DNA of 35,425 nt from positions 1-35,425 of the forward strand of contig NZ_LSKQ01000123.1 of assembly GCF_001557115.1 (NCBI RefSeq), given 5' to 3'. The translations under genes were made by a program, and so were the position numbers. The notes under the pieces were generated by a model that searched no databases, was not told the DNA's origin, and saw nothing but the letters and a program-made list of their open reading frames with translations. The stretch is from Erythrobacter sp. CCH5-A1 (GTDB taxonomy: Bacteria > Pseudomonadota > Alphaproteobacteria > Sphingomonadales > Sphingomonadaceae). Below are positions 32,831-35,425 of the stretch, one piece after another. Every line of letters starts with the position of its first letter. Position 1 is the first letter of the stretch.

Positions 32831-32875
32831 CCCGCCGTTCATAGGCCCGCCGTTCATAGGCCCGCCGTTCACAGG
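32831..32875. repeat. 15-bp tandem repeat, three copies
   Basis: CCCGCCGTTCATAGG at 32831-32845 and 32846-32860, then a third copy with one change (CACAGG end) at 32861-32875 and a partial unit after it. On the minus strand each copy carries a TGA in the same phase, and the stop codon of the small membrane protein gene is the one in the third copy. Confidence 0.9.
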
Positions 32876-33120
32876 CCCGCCGCGCGCACCACCACCAGCA
32901 CCTCGGCAGCAAGCGCGAAGCCGAACAGCGTGATCGCCGCGCTCACCGCCCGAAAGCTCGCCAGCCTGCGCCCCTCGCCCGGCACCAGCGGCAGGACCGG
33001 GCGCAGCAGCAGCGCCACATCGCGCGCGTGGAGCACCAGCCAGGCGGCGGACAGCAGCGAGACCGCGCTCGCGAGGGCGATCACGATCTGCATCTGGGCA
33101 AGCGACATGGGTGTTGTCAC
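32869..33120 (-). CDS. Small two-helix membrane protein
   Basis: An 83-residue protein of unknown family with two membrane segments (MQIVIALASAVSLLSAAWLVL and AVSAAITLFGFALAAEVLVVV) joined by a short basic Pro/Leu loop. GTG at 33120 is chosen because GAGGAGAGG lies upstream at suitable distance; an ATG four codons later also works. Its stop codon lies in a 15-bp tandem repeat. Convergent to the ZnuD-like gene. It could be a small transporter accessory or an uncharacterised inner-membrane protein. Confidence 0.6.
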   Translation of the reverse strand: MTTPMSLAQMQIVIALASAVSLLSAAWLVLHARDVALLLRPVLPLVPGEGRRLASFRAVSAAITLFGFALAAEVLVVVRAAGL

Positions 33121-33210
33121 GGGCAGCGCCTCTCCTCGGCGACACCCCTCCGCTTGCCCCAACCCGCAAGGCCCGCCCCCCGTTCCCGGAGGATGCGGGC
33201 CTAGGCATTC

Positions 33211-34386
33211 CTACTCTTCCACCGCGAAGGTCAGTTCGGCGTGCTCTTCGAGCCGCTTGACCAGATCCTCGCCGAGGAACGCGCCCGGCGTGCCGATCCC
33301 GCCCGGCTTGTCGCACGAAAGCAGCGCGATCCCCGTCTCGCTCAGCATCCGGCTGGTCGAGCCATAACCCGGATCGTAGCGGCCCTTGACCCCGTATTGC
33401 AGCCGCTCGCCGCCCGGCATGTCGGCGACGAACACGACATCGTAGAAGCCGTTCTCGCGCTCTTCCTTGGTCGGCCCCTCGCCCGGCTTGGGGGGCTTGG
33501 CGCCGAAGGGGTTCTTCATGAATTCGAGCGCCGCATTGGCCGCCGCCTTGCCCGCTTCGCCGGGGCTGGTCAGCATCATCTCGTCATACTTGAAGTCGGT
33601 GCCGTAGGGGTGGCCGAGCAGGAAGTTGGTGCGGTGGACGTTCTTGGTGTTGATCGGCGCCATCACGAAGGGCGCGGACCACTTGCCGAGGTCGTCCTCA
33701 TAAGAGGGAATCATGCCCGAGGGCTGATCGGGCCCCTCGAAGCCGGGGGTGAGCGCGAAGGGATTGCGCAGCACGCCGATCACCGAGACGTCCTTGGCCG
33801 CCGCCTTCATGGTCGCCCCGAGGCTCGCCGCCGTGCCGCCCGAGAAGGTGCCCTGCATCGCCCGCACCCGGCCGCGGATGCGCGGAGCGGGCTTGCCGAA
33901 GCGCTCGACGCAGGCCTTCTGGGTCATCATCACGCCGAGATCGAAGGGGATCGAATCGAACCCGCTCGAAAAGCAGATGCGCGCGCCGGAAGCTTCGGCG
34001 GCGGCCTGATGCTCGGCGATCTTGGCCGCCATCCATGCAGGCTCGCCGCAAAGGTCGGCATAGTCGGTACCGGTCTTCACGCAGGCGGCGACCAGCTTGT
34101 CACCATAGAGCTGGTAGGGGCCGACCGTGGTGAGGACGACCTTCGTCCGCGCACACATGGCTTCGAGGTCGGCATCGTCATCGGCATTGGCGACCACCAG
34201 CGGGGTGAAGGCAGGCGCGCCGATGAGGTCGCGCACCTCCTCCAGCTTTTCGAGGCTGCGCCCGGCCATCGCCCACTTCGGGCCATCGTCACGCGCGCCG
34301 TAGTGGCTGGCGAGATACTCCGCCACCAACCGCCCAGTGTAGCCGGTGGCGCCATAGACGATGATGTCGAATTCGCGGGTGCTCAT
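33211..34386 (-). CDS. Saccharopine dehydrogenase-like NAD(P)-binding oxidoreductase
   Basis: A 391-residue protein with the Rossmann motif GATGYTGRLVAEYL near the N-terminus (DIIVYGATGYTG) and the family segments VVLTTVGPYQLYGDKLVAACVKTGTDYADLCGEPAW and SGFDSIPFDLGV. Members are called saccharopine dehydrogenase or trans-acting enoyl reductase. In lipid-producing bacteria relatives reduce double bonds in lipids; lysine breakdown is less likely because the C-terminal catalytic domain of true saccharopine dehydrogenases is not evident. ATG 34386 is preferred; AAGGAGAG stands six bases before it. A perfect palindrome lies about 120 bases upstream. Confidence 0.85.
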   Translation of the reverse strand: MSTREFDIIVYGATGYTGRLVAEYLASHYGARDDGPKWAMAGRSLEKLEEVRDLIGAPAFTPLVVANADDDADLEAMCARTKVVLTTVGPYQLYGDKLVAACVKTGTDYADLCGEPAWMAAKIAEHQAAAEASGARICFSSGFDSIPFDLGVMMTQKACVERFGKPAPRIRGRVRAMQGTFSGGTAASLGATMKAAAKDVSVIGVLRNPFALTPGFEGPDQPSGMIPSYEDDLGKWSAPFVMAPINTKNVHRTNFLLGHPYGTDFKYDEMMLTSPGEAGKAAANAALEFMKNPFGAKPPKPGEGPTKEERENGFYDVVFVADMPGGERLQYGVKGRYDPGYGSTSRMLSETGIALLSCDKPGGIGTPGAFLGEDLVKRLEEHAELTFAVEE

Positions 34387-34471
34387 GCATGCTCTCCTTT
34401 GCCTCGCGTGTTGCCATGCGGGGCCGCGCTCCGCCAGACCGAATCCGTGCTGCATCCTGCCGGCATGCGGA

Positions 34472-34496
34472 CAAAGCGGACACCGTGTCCGCTTTG
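34472..34496. repeat. Dispersed inverted repeat, 12-bp arms
   Basis: CAAAGCGGACAC, one base, GTGTCCGCTTTG. The core CAAAGCGGAC occurs again at 34545-34554 and as GTCCGCTTTG at 35329-35338. Members with the TCCGCTTT core are familiar from Erythrobacter-like intergenic DNA (knowledge, not verified here). Confidence 0.75.
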
Positions 34497-34506
34497 CGCA
34501 ATGGAT

Positions 34507-34521
34507 TATTGTGTCACAATA
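34507..34521. promoter_or_regulatory. Perfect palindrome, operator candidate
   Basis: TATTGTG-T-CACAATA, seven paired bases each side, in the space upstream of the saccharopine-dehydrogenase-like gene. The size and AT-rich arms suit a TetR-type or similar dimeric repressor. Target gene by position is the one starting at 34386. No regulator gene is in the window. Confidence 0.45.
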
Positions 34522-34651
34522 TCAGAGACTTGCGCGTCTTTCGCCAAAGCGGACGGACAGGGAAGCGGGGCCATTGTCACGGTATCGGGGGACTTTCGAA
34601 CGCGAAAACACCCGAGGCTAACCCGCCTGCCCGCCTGTAGGAAAGCGTGAC

Positions 34652-35206
34652 CTAAAGCCGCGGCAGCGTCACCCCGCGCTGGCCCATGTATTTGCCCGCG
34701 CGGTCCTTGTAACTGGTCTCGCAGCGCTCGTTGCCTTGCAGGAACAGGAACTGGCACGCGCCCTCGTTGGCGTAGATCTTCGCGGGCAGCGGCGTGGTGT
34801 TGCTGAATTCGAGCGTCACGTGCCCCTCCCAGCCCGGCTCCAGCGGGGTGACGTTCACGATGATCCCGCAGCGCGCATAGGTGCTCTTGCCGAGGCAGAT
34901 CACCAGCACGTCTTCCGGCACGCGGAAATACTCGACCGTGCGGGCGAGCGCGAAGGAATTGGGCGGGATGATGCAGACATCGGTCTCGCGGTCGACGAAG
35001 CTCTTGGGATCGAACTGCTTGGGATCGACCACCGAGGAATCGACATTGGTGAAGATCTTGAACTCGGGCGCGACCCGCGCATCGTAGCCGTAGGACGAGA
35101 GCCCATAGGAGATCACCCCGTCACGCCGCTGCGCCTCGACGAAAGGCTCGATCATGCCATGCTCGAGCGCCTGAGTGCGGATCCATTTGTCGGAGAGAAT
35201 CGCCAT
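34652..35206 (-). CDS. dcd: dCTP deaminase
   Basis: A 184-residue protein that is a full-length match to bacterial dCTP deaminase, which converts dCTP to dUTP for thymidylate synthesis. Seen: LSDKWIR at the start, [30 protein letters not shown], the KSTYARCGI block (107-115), the catalytic Glu133 in TLEFSN and the Tyr/Gln region KYMGQRG near the end. ATG 35206 is chosen because it starts the family-typical MAILSD and is preceded by GGGAATCCCTCT. It is a host gene on the minus strand and acts in the cytosol as a trimer or hexamer. Confidence 0.95.
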   Translation of the reverse strand: MAILSDKWIRTQALEHGMIEPFVEAQRRDGVISYGLSSYGYDARVAPEFKIFTNVDSSVVDPKQFDPKSFVDRETDVCIIPPNSFALARTVEYFRVPEDVLVICLGKSTYARCGIIVNVTPLEPGWEGHVTLEFSNTTPLPAKIYANEGACQFLFLQGNERCETSYKDRAGKYMGQRGVTLPRL

Positions 35207-35267
35207 GCGAGAGGGATTCCCGATGGCGGGCGCGGGGGCAAGGGTGATGCGAGACCTATCCCCTGTC

Positions 35268-35310
35268 GTCACCCCAGCGCAGGCCGGGGCCCAGCTTCCG
35301 CCGGGATGAC
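35268..35310. repeat. REP-like intergenic palindrome
   Basis: The element begins GTCACCCC and ends GGGATGAC, with a GCGCAGGCCGGGG middle. It closely follows the form of a short extragenic repeat that is common in alphaproteobacterial genomes (cgtcatcccag...gggatgac type). Located upstream of dcd on the minus strand. Confidence 0.65.
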
Positions 35311-35329
35311 AATTGATGGAAGAAACCCG

Positions 35330-35361
35330 TCCGCTTTGCAGCGATTTGGGCCGAAAGCGGA
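35330..35361. repeat. Dispersed inverted repeat, TCCGCTTT / AAAGCGGA
   Basis: TCCGCTTT at 35330-35337 and AAAGCGGA at 35354-35361, separated by 16 bases. Same core as the element at 34472-34496. A further small hairpin GACGCC-GATA-GGCGTC follows at 35387-35402. No gene is seen after 35207. Confidence 0.65.
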
Positions 35362-35425
35362 AATTCAGCTACCGTTTAGAGTTTCGGACGCCGATAGGCG
35401 TCGGAAAGTCGACGGTGCCCGAACC

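Noticed and set aside
27501..32912. A very long open minus-strand frame (about 1,800 codons) across both TonB receptor genes
   Set aside because: It mirrors the high-GC codon pattern of two clear plus-strand receptors with signal peptides, plugs and barrels, and spans their terminator. The translation is low-complexity Gly/Val/Asp/Arg text with no domain.
33241..34650. Plus-strand open frame opposite the saccharopine-dehydrogenase-like gene
   Set aside because: Shadow of a well-supported minus-strand gene; its extension past 34386 runs through intergenic repeats.
1..35425. CRISPR array or rRNA genes
   Set aside because: No regularly spaced repeats and no rRNA-like sequence seen on either strand.

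Overview
The window holds the right-hand part of an integrated tailed phage (about 1-25,890) followed by chromosomal genes of its host (26,040-35,425). The host is most likely an alphaproteobacterium of the Sphingomonadales, probably Erythrobacteraceae-like. The reasons are high GC, TonB-dependent receptors of the Xanthomonas/Caulobacter type, and intergenic palindromic repeats of a kind I associate with that group. The genus is inference. The left end of the prophage (integrase, repressor, replication genes) lies outside the window.

Phage layout, all on the plus strand and tightly packed: a ComF-like phosphoribosyltransferase; packaging and head genes (P27-type small terminase, large terminase, HK97-type portal, S49 protease, HK97-type capsid protein); a head-decoration block (small HeH-like protein, putative fiber, two tandem spike-base paralogues); connector and neck genes (gp6-like connector, head-tail adaptor, HK97-gp10, DUF3168 terminator); tail genes (tube, tail-assembly chaperone pair, tape measure, DUF2460, TIM-barrel/DUF2163 fusion, NlpC/P60, GTA gp15-like hub, DUF2793 fiber); and lysis genes (holin-like protein, M15 endolysin, overlapping Rz/Rz1-type spanins). 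The tail and spike genes follow the gene order of the Rhodobacter gene transfer agent, but the lysis and DNA-modification genes mark this as a phage. Many junctions are ATGA, GTGA or TTGA stop/start overlaps, which implies translational coupling.

The second tail chaperone has no start codon of its own. It lies in the -1 frame behind a canonical G GGA AAC slippery heptamer, as in lambda G/GT. The prophage ends with a three-gene overlapping cassette: a ribbon-helix-helix regulator, an m5C DNA methyltransferase and a NotI-family endonuclease. A perfect alphaproteobacterial LexA-type box (GTTC-N7-GTTC) stands upstream of it. The phage half is strongly depleted in the trinucleotide GAG/CTC on both strands compared with the flanking host DNA.

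Host layout: a threonine-synthase-like PLP enzyme directly at the prophage edge; a large TonB-dependent receptor with a strong terminator; a second, ZnuD-like TonB receptor with His/acid-rich segments and a palindrome upstream; a small two-helix membrane protein; a saccharopine-dehydrogenase-like oxidoreductase; and dCTP deaminase (dcd). The last three are on the minus strand. The intergenic spaces near the right end carry dispersed inverted repeats.
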